Assembly: GCA_009823505.1 (NCBI GenBank)
Contig: VZQC01008065.1
Location: 653,734-717,733, forward strand
From: Rhizomys pruinosus
Lineage: Eukaryota > Chordata > Mammalia > Rodentia > Spalacidae
Direction: 5' to 3'
Length of the DNA stretch: 64,000 nucleotides
In this document: positions 23,416-35,300 of the stretch, in pieces
Position numbering within the stretch: position 1 is the first letter of the stretch
How the letters are laid out: every line of letters starts with the position of its first letter
Position numbers and translations under genes: made by a program
Notes under the pieces: model-generated
The model's input: the letters and a program-made list of their open reading frames with translations, nothing else
Databases searched by the model: none
Told to the model about the DNA's origin: nothing

Positions 23416-26400
23416 ATAATACCTAATTTTGTAGGCCATCATCTAAGGTTTATATTCAGTAAGTCTGCCGTTTAAAGAGAAAGGAAGGTAATGGATCACT
23501 GTCCCTAGGGAATGACCAAAACAGAGTAATCCATCCATTTTTATCACCTTCTAAGTATAAATAATACATAAATGAACCGAAATCAATTAAAATTATTTGG
23601 TCCGATGTAGTATTGAGTTTCTTTTGATGGAAGCTGGAATAATTTCTCTACTATAAACTCATGGCCCATGCACTCTGAGTGACAGTATCTCAAGTAAATT
23701 CAGTTTAAGTTGGCCTACAAGGATTATAGGGCAAGTATCATATGAATCTTCTGGATGTAGAGAGAAGTGTTCCTAGCCTATTTCTACTGCATTACATTTT
23801 TTCTATCTTTGCATGCAGTAGGGTTTAATTCTGAACTTTCATGCTCTGATTTTTTTCTTATCCTATGTATGATCAACTTGGATTTTGTAACAGAGATTTC
23901 AACATGAAATAGTTAATTTCTTTCTAAAATGATTTTGTTCTCCATCTTAAAACTTTGTTGGGAAAAAAGAATAATTTGTTCATTAAAAAGCAATTACCAG
24001 TTTAATTTTCATATTGCGGGAATACAATTTAATAAGTGTTTTTTTAATGATAGCATTGATATGAATCAAGACTTCTTTTTGAAATTTTTTATTATTATTA
24101 TCTTGTATGTGTATGAATGTACTGTCTGCATGCAGGTCTGGCACCCGGGCGTGCAATGCCGCGGAGGTCAGAAGAGGCGTCTCGGATTCCCCTGGAACTG
24201 GAGTTCTCCTGGAATTGGAATTTCAGACGGTTCTTGCCGCCATGTGGTGCTGGGATCGAAACCGGGTTCCCTGCAAGAGCATCGGTGCTCTTACTTCTAG
24301 CCACTCTCCATACCCTTCAAGACTTCTTTTGATATTGAAGCTATTACCCCTGGCTGAAGTTAAACTGTGTTAAATAGTGTCAAGGAATCTTATTTGACTA
24401 TCACAGTTGATCTAAAATCCAAATAGAAAAAGCCCATGTACATGAATCTAGCTTAAATGCTTCATTATTTTTAATTTTAATTTTTCAATTGAAATGAACA
24501 TTAAATCTGAATTTTTATTCATTATATTCATGTCAAATTTGTGTAAATTTATCAAGTACTTATACACACAACTGTTACTATGCACAATACAGTGTTTAAG
24601 AATTTTCCGAATTAGGCTGCAGAGATGGCTTACCAACTAAGAGTACGGGCTGCTTTTGCAGAACATTGGGATTCAGATCCAGCCACCTCATGTTTGGCTA
24701 ACCACTGTCCATAACTCCAGTTCCAGGGTTATCAGAGACCCTCTTCTAACCTCCAAGAACACAGTACAACATGGGTATACTTAAACACACACAGGCAAAA
24801 CACTCATACAGATTAAAATAAAAAATGATAAATATTTTAAAATAATTTCTGAATTACAGTTATTTAATTTTGTACTGATATCTACAAAGACAATGTGAAC
24901 AGATAAAACTTAAACATGCACAATGTATTTTAGAATTTGATAACAGTAAGCTATGTGATCTGGCCCATTCATAAAATCATCTTCTGAGAATCTTGCAGCC
25001 ACTGAGGATGTGATAAACACTGCTCACCAGCACCTTATGGGCAGGTGGTCAGATTGGGGCTGACAGGTCATCAGTTGGTGTAGTCCCATAAGGATGGCCC
25101 AGCTGAGGGTTCTGTACAATAGAATAAGAACTTCTAATTATATGGCATTTAATTTAAAAGGAGAGTCATTTAGGAATATATTGTGTCATGTTAGAAAACA
25201 CAACTGTAACAATCTCTCAAATATGAGCTTCAGTGGTAGAGAAATATTTGTAAGAACACAATTAGGAAAAAAAAAACTAGACGTAGGGCTTTATATAGAA
25301 CTCCGGCTAAATAAATGCATGTAAAATTAATAACACAGAGAATAAAAATAGAAAAGTGAGGGGAAAATGCAATATGATAATAAATTAAGGAATGGATGGA
25401 GTAGAGAGAAGACCTCCACACAGAGAGACTTGGGAATTTGAGGGAGCAAAATGTCAAAACAAATATTCTAGCTATTAAAGTGTAGTTCACCTAGATGTGC
25501 TCCAATTATGATTTAGCATAACCTTACAGACAAGAAAGGCTTTGTTTTGGCTACGTAGTGATGAAATGCCACTGATAGATGTAAGCAGATTTACATTAAG
25601 TGATGGGCTTTGGGAAAACATCTGGGAATATAATATGAAAAACCTAAAGTGTAAAGGAAAGAGAACTCTGAGGAGGAGGAAGGATCAGGGTTCAAGTGAG
25701 GAAAGTCAATGCCTAGAGTAGATAACAATGGGATCAATCATAAATTGAAAAAGAAATTTAGAGTCTTTCATTATTTAATAAAATATTTTATGGGTGTTTT
25801 GCATTGTTGTTTCATAACATCATTTCTCAGCCCAATTTAGACACACTCCCTTTCCCATGCCCCAACCTACCCCATTCATGCATTCTGCTTACATGTCATG
25901 CCTTGCATCTTCTCAGTCTTTTAAAGATTTTTTTTTTTTTTTTTTTTTTGCATGCCTTTAATCCTAGATTGGAAGGCAGAGGCAAGCAGATTTTTGTGAG
26001 TTCAAAGGTCGGCCTGGTTCTACATAGTGGCTCAAGACAGCGGAAGCTACAGGAAGGATCCTGTCTCAAAAAGAAAAAAAAAAAAAAAAAAAAGATTTTC
26101 TCATGCAGAAGTTTATTGTTTGAGCAGAAGTTAACTGTTCAGTCAGTCCTTTGATCCAGTCTTTTGTCATTGTCCCTTCATCTGTATTTGGCTCCAAAGT
26201 TGCTATATATGTATATATGTATATATACATAAATATGTTTATATATACATAATAATTATACATATGTAATATATATGGTATATATATGTATTATGTATAT
26301 ACATATTATGTATATATGTATATATATGTATATATGTTATAATACATAAATATGTATATTATAATTATACATATATGTATATATACTATATATATGTATA

Positions 26401-29023
26401 TATAAATATATATATGATATTACATATATGTATACAATATGTAAAATACAAATTATGTACATAAATATTATATAACATATAATATTGTATAATACATATA
26501 TGTATATACTATATGTATAGATGATATATACATTATGTATATAACATATATAGTATATATGCATATATAGTATATTTATGATATATAATATATATATACA
26601 TTATATGTATGTATTACATAATAATATATATATTACATATATATGTTCACATATATACCAAAATGATGACCTTTGAAAATAAACTGTATGCTAATTCCCA
26701 AATATGTTAGAAGCTCACATTTTTCCCTTCAATGTTATATTACTCCAAAATACACATACAGTCCACACATAAATCACAATTACAAGATCTGAAAATAAAC
26801 CATAGGTCAGTCAATTCTAGAGCCATTTAAGAGATTTATATTATAAAACATAGTTGCTTTCAAATAAAAAGAAAATAACATTAACATTTTCTCTTGCCTT
26901 CAACTAAGAAATTTGGTGCTAGAATCCACAAGTGAGGGTACTGTTAGTCGTTTATTGTTCTGGAACTGTATTTCTTCACTTAGAATAATCATTTCAACTT
27001 CCATCCATTTACCTGAATTTCATGATATCATCTTTCCTTACCACTTCATAATTCCATGTTGTTTAGATGTACCATATTTTTCTCTATCCACTTGTCAGTT
27101 GAAGGACACTTGGGTGGCTTCCAGCTCTTGCTATTGTGAGAGAGCTGCAATAAACAATATGTGCATGTATCTTTGTGGTGGTAGGATGAGTCTTCTGTGT
27201 ATGTAACCCAGGAATGGTATGACTGATTCAGGTGGTATAGGCTCACTGACCTCTTGCCATGTACCCAAAAATCAACTCCAATGGATCAAAGACCCAATTA
27301 AAACCTAGAACTTTGAAAATGATAGAAGAAAAGTTGGTGAGTTTAATCTATAAGACAGAGGCATAGGACAAGACTTCTAAATCAGACAGCACTATTGGCA
27401 AACGTAAGGTCAACAATTGACAAAGGGACTTATTAAACTCAAGAGAGTTTAATAAGAGCTTCTCTACAGCTAAAGAAACAATCAATGAAGTGAGAGAAAA
27501 CCCAGAGAGTGGGAGAAAAACCTTCACCAGTGATACATTGACAGAGCAATTACATTAAATGTTATAAACTTACTTCAAAAACAAAGAGGGAAAGATAACA
27601 AATGACTACTCAAAAGATGGAGTAAAGAGCTGAACAGGACTTCACAAATGAAGAAAGTAAAGATAGATGAGAAACATCTTAAAAAGATTAACATAGTAAT
27701 AATTAAGGAAATGCAAATAAAGTAAGTTTCATTTTTACTCCAGTAAGACTAGCTTATCCAGAAAACAAAGGATATCAAATTATGGAGAGGCTGTAGGGAA
27801 AGGCACCACTGCTTTCCGCTGCTGTTGGGAATGCAAACCTGTGCATCCCCTATGGAAAGCAGAGAGGCGGACTCTCAAGAATTTAACATTTTATACACAA
27901 GGTAGGTAAATATTTTCACAGAATGGGGAAGTATTTAAACTTGTGCATTATAAACTGAAGATATGTAAACTCTGCTCACATCTGAGACCCTAGCACTAGA
28001 GAGCTTGGAGTAAGAGTATTGTTCAGAATTTGAGGTCAAGCCTGGCTTACATAGTGAGTATCAGGGTTATTGTGCTGGGATCCTGGGTTGAGGAACCTTT
28101 TCAAATTTTTTTGGATTCTCAATGGAATGGCCTGTGGCCACATCTGTGAGACAATTGTTTGTTAGCTGAGTGATGTGTGAGGACCCAGCAGGTTATCGGC
28201 ATTGTATAAGAGCAGGCTTGGAGAGGTTGCTCAGTGGTTGAGAGCATGACTGCTCTTGCAGAGGACCGGGGTCAATCCCCAGCACCACATGGTGGCTTTA
28301 AGAACCGTCTGAACTACAATTCCAGGAGAACTCCAGTTTCAGGGGAATTGAGACCCTCTTCTGACCTCCGCGGCATTGCACGACAGGGTGCACCAAACTA
28401 CATGCAGACAGTTACAGCATACACATAACAAAATAAATAAAATTTAAAAATTAAAAAAAAAAAGAAGAAAGCAGGCGAGCATAGGCTAGGAGAGCAAGCC
28501 AGTAAACAGTGTACTTCCACAGCTATGCTTCAGCTCCTTCTCCAGTTACCTGCCTGAGTCTACCTTGGGCTCAATGGAACTGTGACCTGGGAGATATATG
28601 GGAGATGTAAGAAAAATTAACCCTTTCCACCAAGTTGGTATTAATCAGAGTCTGTTTGGTCAAAGCAATGGAGAAGCAAATTAGAAAAAAATGGGAAAAA
28701 TCATAAAAGATAAATATGAAAATAAATATATAAAATAAAAATAACAAAATAAAATTAATAAAAAACATTATACATGCACTATTCACACATATCACATGGA
28801 ATTAGAAAATAGCAGATATTTTATTAGTAGTTTGAATTAATTTTTCAAAATCACAATTATACTTATATTCATAATATTCAACATAAGTATTAGCATTTGA
28901 TGAACAATATTTAAAGTAGTAGTGGTAAAATCGATTTGACCACAATGTAGCAACACACATGGAATGCATGGCAGCATTTTCAAAGGAAAAAATGTAACCA
29001 TGTTAACACATATTCCTTGACGC

Positions 29024-29054
<31 letters not shown>

Positions 29055-29721
29055 GCCATAATTACATTATAGAATTCTTAAAAGTGAACATATATCATAA
29101 TACACTCATACATAAGTTTAATAAATACATTTTGGCGATGACACTTTGTAAAAGGTTGTGCTAAGCAAAGGCACATGCATTGTAATAATACAGACAGATC
29201 TTGATATGCTGTTTAACAATGTCACACACACATTTATGCACACATTCCTAACCAAGATTATAAGAAACACACTTTAGAAAACCATTTAAAACATTGCAGG
29301 CTCTATAATGCTGCCAAAGGACTTTTGGTTTTAAAACTATGATCTTATTGAAATACTTTAACAATGATGGAAAACAGAATTATAATATAAAGAACTGACA
29401 ATAGCAAAGGTACTTAGGCTGTTTCATTGGAGGGAAGGGGATTGCAGGGGAAGCAATGTGCCATCTGTCAAGTACCAGAGTATTGAATGAATCAGGGTTT
29501 TTTTTAAAGTGGTCTCTGGTCAGAAGGACAGTTACATAGCACAGAGAAAAAAAAAATCTGTTAGTGAACCCGTAAGGGCCAAAAAATCAGGTCTTCAGAC
29601 GTCTGGAAACAAGAAAATCTGGAAAAGAAAAAATTTAGTTTAATATCTGTGGAAAAAGTAATTTGGACAGAAAGAAATTAAACCTTCAGATAAACAGTGT
29701 AGAAACCAGGAACCCAGGTTC
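23416..29721 (+). repeat. Direct-repeat block, copy 2 (indel-rich)
   Basis: Colinear with 15747-22164. Some stretches are base-identical (23416-23940, 27840-28040), others carry many single-base indels in homopolymers (23960-24060, 27540-27760). A few repeat-derived parts are replaced by different sequence (24722-24816, 26745-26830, 28685-28745). All SINE, L1, LTR and AT-tract features of copy 1 are present in degraded form: SINE 24080-24316, old SINE about 24614-24840, B1 about 25945-26085, AT tract 26200-26650, L1 to about 27890, LTR element 28075-28690, AT run 29024-29054. This pattern is typical of incompletely polished long-read sequence. Confidence 0.95.
28209..28465 (+). mobile_element. 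Copy of the nested SINE in block 2
   Basis: Same insertion as 20637-20887 with the same flanks (AGCAGGC on both sides). Numerous one-base losses and an altered head (GGTTGCTCAGTGGTTGAGAG). Confidence 0.9.
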
Positions 29722-30728
29722 ATTAATCAGGCCTTTGAAAAAAGAATTTAAGAGGCATGCCAAAAGTAAAATTAATTTGTTGTTTACAACATAGAATAAA
29801 ACAAGTTGAAGTGGCCACTTTGTTTTGACAAAAACAGGAGAACATGGACACATGACAGTTACAAAGACACATTGAAAAACGGTTAGGACAACCTTTAACA
29901 CACAGACATGTTTGGACAGACACATGACCTAAACTGATATCCATACTCTGGACAGTGGGAAAACCCCTTTTATCTAAAGTTGCCCTTCCTTGTCCAGGGC
30001 TGTAGACAATTATCACATTTACAAAGAATCACTTAGAGTTAAGACATCTGCTTAGGTGGAAAATAGACTGTATGTCCTACTGTGCTTGCAGCACAGGCCT
30101 GTCTGTATACCTGCGAAGGATGGTGGACGGGAAGCAGGAAAACTGGTAGGTTGTGCATATACCTGTAATTTAATGATAATAAATTTAGTTAGTGTAAAAA
30201 TCAAATGAACCAGCCAAGTGAAAGATTACTCCCTGAGGAAATGCTGGATGTAGTGAGGCAGGTGTGGTCAGCAGACCTTCTTAATTCAGTAGAGGCTTCT
30301 CAAAAGATCACAGCAAGTCAAAGTTTACTGCCTGAGGCAAAAACTGGGTGCAGGTTGGGCAGGGCATGGTCAACACACCTTCTTAATCTCAGACCAGGGG
30401 CTTGTATCCCAATGACACAAAAATGGATTTCTGAATTAAAATGGGGTTTAAAAGGGAAAAACAATGAAATGGAGAATGCCAAAATCTGAAATAATCCTTA
30501 AAATTTAGGCAAAAGTTTTTAAACAGAATATAAAAAACCCAAATTGTAAAGGATCAGAATATGCCATTAAATTAAATTAACAAGAGAATAGAAATAGAAA
30601 TATAGAATAGTTATTTACAAGGTCTGAGTAAATTTAGGCTTCCTGCCACGTGTCTTTGTTGGCTCAGCCAAATGGGAGCTGTGCGCAGACTGGGAGGAGA
30701 AGAGATGTACGAAGGAAAGTAAAGTTTT
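29722..30728 (-). other. Possible ERV-derived or unassigned repeat DNA
   Basis: This is the true right flank of the duplicated block if copy 2 represents the genome order. A two-unit tandem repeat lies at 30211-30397. I recognise no retroviral protein here and no second LTR for the ERV to the right. Assignment to that ERV is by adjacency only. Confidence 0.35.
30211..30397. repeat. Two-unit imperfect tandem repeat (100-bp period)
   Basis: Unit 1 starts CAGCCAAGTGAAAGATTACT at 30211. Unit 2 starts CAGCAAGTCAAAGTTTACTG at 30311. Both continue through CCTGAGG, a GGTCA(G/A)CA block and CTTCTTAAT. An open frame of 94 codons (30205-30489) spans both units but has no recognisable family. Confidence 0.8.
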
Positions 30729-30976
30729 CTTAATTTTTTGTTTTTAATTATTATCTTTGTATGTGTATGAATGTACTGTCTGCATGCAGATCTGTGCAAC
30801 CGTGTCGTGCAATGCTGCGGAGGTCAGAAGAGAGACACGGTTTCCCCTGGAACTGGAGTTCTCCTGGAATTGGAGTTACAGACGGTTCTTAGCCGCCATG
30901 TGGGTGCTGGGGATCGAACCCGGGTCCTCTACAAGAGCATTGGTGCTCTTAACCACTAGGCTATCTCTCCAGTCCT
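30729..30976 (-). mobile_element. B2/B3-type SINE, young subfamily
   Basis: An antisense full-length copy with doubled unit and B-box complement GGGGATCGAACCC. The TSD GGAAAGTAAAGTTTT (30714-30728) recurs as GGAAGTAAAGTTTT at 30977-30990. Confidence 0.95.
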
Positions 30977-31575
30977 GGAAGTAAAGTTTTTTAGCCTCAG
31001 AAGATAGGGGAACGGCGTAGAGAACCAGTCCTCTAATGGGAAGTGGCATGGAGCATACCTCCCCTAAAGGGATTGGTCAGATACTCCAGTCTGGAGGTCT
31101 CTGAAGCAGAATGGGAGGCTAAATGAAGGAGAGAATTGAGGATAGACAGGGCAGAGAGAAGGAGGGAGAGACGGAGGAAGAGCAGGAGAGAGTACTGCCT
31201 TTGCACGGGACCCAGTTCAAGCCTGTGGATTCAAAACATGAGGGACTAATGCTGAGAGAAGCAGAGGGAGAAGGAGGAGTACAAGGGGAATGAAAGTGGA
31301 GAGGAGAGAGGAGAGGGAAAAGAGAGAGAGACGAGGATGTCTGGAGAAGAATAAATACTCGGCTGGCAAGTCCAGGGTTGCAAAATGTCATGGCACCGAA
31401 TAATATTAAGTGTAAAAAAGCAGGAAACAATAAAAAAGGCACAGGAGACATAGATTCACTCTAGGAGCATGTTTTACTTACACCTGGGACTGCCAGCGTG
31501 AGCCGCCTGCAGACACGTGGATGGACCAGACAGAATGGAGGGAGAGGAGAGAGGGGTGGGAAGGGACAGAAGAGA

Positions 31576-31578
<3 letters not shown>

Positions 31579-31627
<49 letters not shown>

Positions 31628-31640
31628 AGAAAAGAGAAGA
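31579..31640 (+). repeat. (AG)n tract
   Basis: A GAGAGA run with one GGAG interruption, within the purine-rich plus strand of the ERV remnant. Further GA-rich stretches lie at 31270-31335 and 32030-32100. The serine/leucine-rich minus-strand ORFs here come from these tracts. Confidence 0.9.
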
Positions 31641-31859
31641 GCCTAGGTCAGCCACCCAAGGTCAAAAGCAGGGTGGAGTTCGTCTAGTGTATAGGGAGGG
31701 GAGACAGGAGTCTTAGAGGAATAGAGAGAGGGACATGAGTGAAGGGGCAAAGAATGCCTGTCTACAAGCATTCTGACCATTTGCAGAGCGCTGGCAGAAG
31801 TCTCTCAAAGCTGAGAAATTGGAGATTAAGGTACCTGTCTCAGGCCAGACATTTGTTAG

Positions 31860-32006
31860 CTAATTGGTATCCTGCCAGATAGTGGAGCAGAGTCTCTCAA
31901 GGACCTTAGCGTTGATGTCCTTGGAGAGGTTTAGTTGCTTAAAGGTGTAGGAGACACTCCAAGGGTGTGAGGCCCAGGCCTCTCTTTTAGAGTGTGAGGC
32001 TCCCAT
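31860..32006 (-). pseudogene. Gag-like N-terminal fragment of ERV
   Basis: The minus-strand ATG at 32006 opens a frame beginning MGAS, a glycine-2/serine start typical of N-myristoylated retroviral matrix proteins. The frame runs about 48 codons to a stop at 31860 and contains a short LNLSKDINAKVLERLC stretch of helical character. An upstream in-frame ATG at 32144 also exists but lies in the CT-rich leader. The corresponding ATG in the inverted copy (near 23085) is followed by stops. The gag assignment rests on position after LTR, PBS and leader plus the MG start; sequence homology is not proven. Confidence 0.45.
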
Positions 32007-32899
32007 ATTAGAGGTCAGAGGATGAGGAAGAGGGAGAAGAGAGGGAGAGAAGAGAAAGAGAGAGAGAGAAGAGAGAGATGAGAGAGAGAGAAAGAGGTCT
32101 GTAGGAAGGAGAAATAGATTCTTTTTAGTCTCAGAAGCACCCACCCGAGATAAGGCACATCCGCCCTAGTTCTAAGTGGGCGCTCAGAGCCCCAGGTCAT
32201 GTGACCAGGTGGGAGTCTCTGAAATCGGGGCTGCAGTCTGTAAGTCAGTGTCCCAAAAATCATAGAGGAGGCCAGAATTCGGGTCCAGAGTCTATCCCCA
32301 GCGTCCTGGTAATAGACAGCAAACTGGACAGGGAAAATCAGAGGGGATCCTGATTTAGCCGGCACTCAGGGATCCAAAACGGAACTGGAGACTAAAAAGA
32401 ATGGGAAAAGAGGATCGGAGAGAAGGCAGATGGAAAGCAGAAAAGGAAGTGTTGAGGCAGAGGGGGCAGCTAGGGGGGCAGAACATACACAGGGTTACAC
32501 AGAAGGTAGGGTGGAGATAAGAATCTCCCCTCACTCAGGTGCCAGCCGGCGGCGCCCGCGAGGACTTAAGAAGTCTTACCATGAGGGCCACACGATAAAC
32601 CCCTGCTCGGTCATCACGAGTGTGATGAGTGCCCAATGAGATGAAACAACTTCGGCGGAACCGCGGATTAGGGCCCAATCAGATTCCGTAGCCCGAGAGC
32701 TGTGGAACCATAACACACACTGTTAACTTTCACACACAGTCACATGGGAATAGAGTAGGGTAGGAAAAGGAGAGGAGAGAAGGTACCTTTGGCCGAATGC
32801 TGGTGGCTGCTGTCGTAGCCTGCACTTGGTATCTGGCTTACTGGCTACCCGAAAGTTGCTCCAAGGGGCGGGGGGGGGGGGGGGGGGGGAAAAAAGGCA

Positions 32900-32918
32900 A
32901 TCCAAGTCACCAGCACCA
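32900..32918 (-). promoter_or_regulatory. tRNA-His-like primer binding site
   Basis: The minus strand TGGTGCTGGTGACTTGGAT begins four bases after the CA end of the LTR-like segment. It matches the complement of the 3' end of tRNA-His with one inserted base and about two transitions. Position and match support a degenerate ERV primer site. Confidence 0.65.
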
Positions 32919-32921
32919 GAA

Positions 32922-33293
32922 TGTAAGGCTATGGCGTGCTCCCCCCTGGAATGAAAGGCCATGAGGTCTAAGTTCTTCGGAGCAAAGTTTAATTCAGGGT
33001 AGCCGGGGCTAGGCTCAAAGGAAAGAAAGAGCCAAGCCCAGAATGGCGTCTTGCTTGGGAATTTAAGGGAGAAGGTGGGAGCGGGATTCAGTGGGAGTGG
33101 GGCTGGGTAGCGCATTCTGCAGGAGTCTGGAATCTGGCTTCCAAAAAGGCGGAAGATTCCTGAATAATTGGTGATGGCCCATTTTAGCATAACCAAAGGC
33201 TGGCCTGGTAGAGCAGGATCCTGGGCACCACCGGTCTTAGGTGTCTCTGCATTTCAATGCCTCTGGAACTCATCCTGACATTTCATCCTGACA
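32922..33293 (-). repeat. LTR of the minus-strand ERV
   Basis: About 370 bp bounded by TG and CA on the minus strand, directly upstream of the primer site. GAATTAAACTTTGCTCC may be a decayed poly-A signal. A minus-strand frame of 157 codons (32723-33196) crosses it, with no protein resemblance. The 5' edge is ambiguous because TGTCAGGATGA occurs twice, 13 bp apart. Confidence 0.6.
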
Positions 33294-33985
33294 GAAACAT
33301 TTTACTGAATTAATTTTGTTAGCTTATTAATGTAGGATTCATATCTCTAGCATAGTTATTAGATTATATTACTTAAAGCATTTTACCTGTAAATTTACTA
33401 ATTAGTAAGTGTGTTAGTAAATAAAAGATTTTGAATCTTCAAAATTTTAATTAAATAACATATTGAGACGTGAAAATAAATTCTATGACAGAATGCATCT
33501 CAAGGTAGTTATATAAAGATGGATGGTTATGTCAAAAGGACACAAATGTTTGAGAATCATGGCATATCCCTTTGACCACATGAATGGAAAATTTGAAGCA
33601 AAATGGTGACTTTGAATTCAACATGAGCTACAGAGTATGACTGGTTTCACAAACCCTGGTTCTTTCCCTCTTACTCAGAGGAAAATCATATCCTCTCCCA
33701 ACCTCCCCTTTAGCCACCCATTTTTTGTAGATAGCATGGTGAAGTTAATAGAAATAAGGCTTTTATTTTTTATAGAAGAAATATTTCTTTATAGTTAAAC
33801 ATTATTTGCATCACCAAATATTAAAATCAAACTGGATTCTCTTACCATTAGAAACATAGTCTATACCATCAGACATGCACATCTAGACCTTGAGAACTTG
33901 ATGAGTTAGGAAAATGCTAGTACTCTCTAACTCTGATGTGTGATGTAATTATAATAAGTAACAACTCTCCACCATAAATGCTTGT
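33294..33985. other. AT-rich DNA, no feature seen
   Basis: No recognised repeat core or coding signal. Confidence 0.5.
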
Positions 33986-33992
33986 GTATAAG

Positions 33993-34205
33993 AAGATGTA
34001 GAGATGGCTCAGTATTAAGAGTACTGGATGCTCATGTAGAGAACTCATGTTCTGTTCTCAGACCTACATGTGAGAAACTGCTGCCTGTAATCCAGTTACA
34101 GGGGGTTCAACCCTTATTTCTGGCCTCCACAGACATTGCACAATATAGATGCACTTACATACATGCAGACAAAACACTCATACACATAAAATAATTAAAA
34201 AACAA
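33993..34205 (+). mobile_element. Old B2/B3-type SINE, single-unit form
   Basis: GTAGAGATGGCTCAGTATTAAG, a decayed B box, one CCAGTTACAGGGGG unit, ATACATGCAGACAAAACACT and a CATAAAATAATTAAAA tail. Substantially diverged. Confidence 0.8.
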
Positions 34206-34212
34206 AGGCTTG

Positions 34213-34640
34213 TGCATTAAATTTCTGTTGCTGTTATAAAACACCATGATTAAGATCACTTATAGAAGGAAAAGTTTATGTGGCTTTTGGTTTCACAGGG
34301 ATAATCCATAATGGTGGGAGTTGTGGGAGAGGGCCTGCACAAAATGCTGGGCACTCACATACTCAAGCAGGCATAGAAAGCAGAGAGAATTGGGAATCGG
34401 GAAGGCTTAAGAACTCTCAAAGACCAACTTTAATGATATGTTTCCCCTAGCATAGCCATATGGCCTAAAGGTTCTATGACCCTCTCCAAACAGCCTGGCT
34501 CTGATTTGGCTCAGAGGGAGCACCCAATGCCTTCCAGGGATATGTCTCCTGGTGTGGTCACTCCTGCAGGTTATAAAAGCCAGTGACTTTAAGGCTGAGT
34601 TTAATACCAAGGCTTAGCAGCCACACTTGGCCTTGAAACC
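34213..34640 (+). repeat. Rodent interspersed repeat, class not assigned
   Basis: TTGCTGTTATAAAACACCATG, TTATAGAAGGAAAAGTTTATG, ATAATCCATAATGG and CTCAAAGACCAAC follow the layout of a common rodent interspersed repeat that I recognise only in general form. Diverged, no coding potential. I leave the family unnamed. Confidence 0.45.
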
Positions 34641-35295
34641 ATTTTTCATAATTTTACAGGTCTGAAAAACTTTCTGGTTTTAAATTCCACCCCCCCAAAG
34701 AAAGACTTCATTTTCTGCTGTGAGGAACCAGTTCCTCAAGTTCTGTTCCAACCTTAACTTGTTCATATGTAAATTTTCTCCTGGTAGCTCTCTTAGAGTT
34801 GAGCCCACTTCTTTCTGTTGCAAATTAAGGCCTTTCATGGGAACCACCCTACCTAGAGCAGCCTCTTCCAGATAATCTCAAGCCTTGGCTACTTTTCTTT
34901 TAAATTTTGTATACAAAATCTGTTTTTGGATAAAAGTCTGTTGCTCTCTTTTCTTCTTGTGGGTTTTTTCTAAATTTAACACTTCTTACCTAAAACCTGC
35001 CAGCTATTTGTAGATCCAAGATTGAGATTCAGCTAGCAGGAATTCAAATCGATTTCAGCATGCTCAATTTAATGTGTAATATTTTTACTTAACCCCTGGG
35101 TACCCTAGATATCCCTTGAGTAAATATATATGCACAGTTAAAATTAATTGGTTGATTTAATTTTATCTTTATCTGTTTTAAATGTGTTTCATCTCAAAGA
35201 TTTTTTTCTCACAGAATTCTTGACCACACATGGTTTGAGCTCTGGTGTCATCTGCCTCCCTGCTGTGCATGCATACCAACTTCTGGACTGAGCAC
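34641..35295. other. No feature seen
   Basis: AT-rich DNA upstream of the ERV at 35301. No recognised core or ORF of interest. Confidence 0.5.
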
Positions 35296-35300
35296 ATGGT

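Larger units (their letters stand above)
31697..33293 (-). mobile_element. 5' part of a minus-strand ERV: LTR, PBS, leader, gag-like start
   Basis: Read on the minus strand: an LTR-like segment starts TGTCAGGATGA at 33293 (or 33280) and ends near 32922. A primer-site-like sequence follows at 32918-32900, then a 20-base C-run, a GC-rich leader and a gag-like ATG at 32006. The 31697-32890 part is the inverted partner of 22164-23414. No pol or env motif was recognised and no 3' LTR was found, so the provirus is incomplete or its 3' part is beyond recognition. Confidence 0.7.

Noticed and set aside
31119..32144. Ser/Leu-rich minus-strand ORFs that could suggest secreted proteins
   Set aside because: Produced by CT-rich tracts of the ERV leader. 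Only the short MGAS segment was kept, as a weak gag-like remnant.
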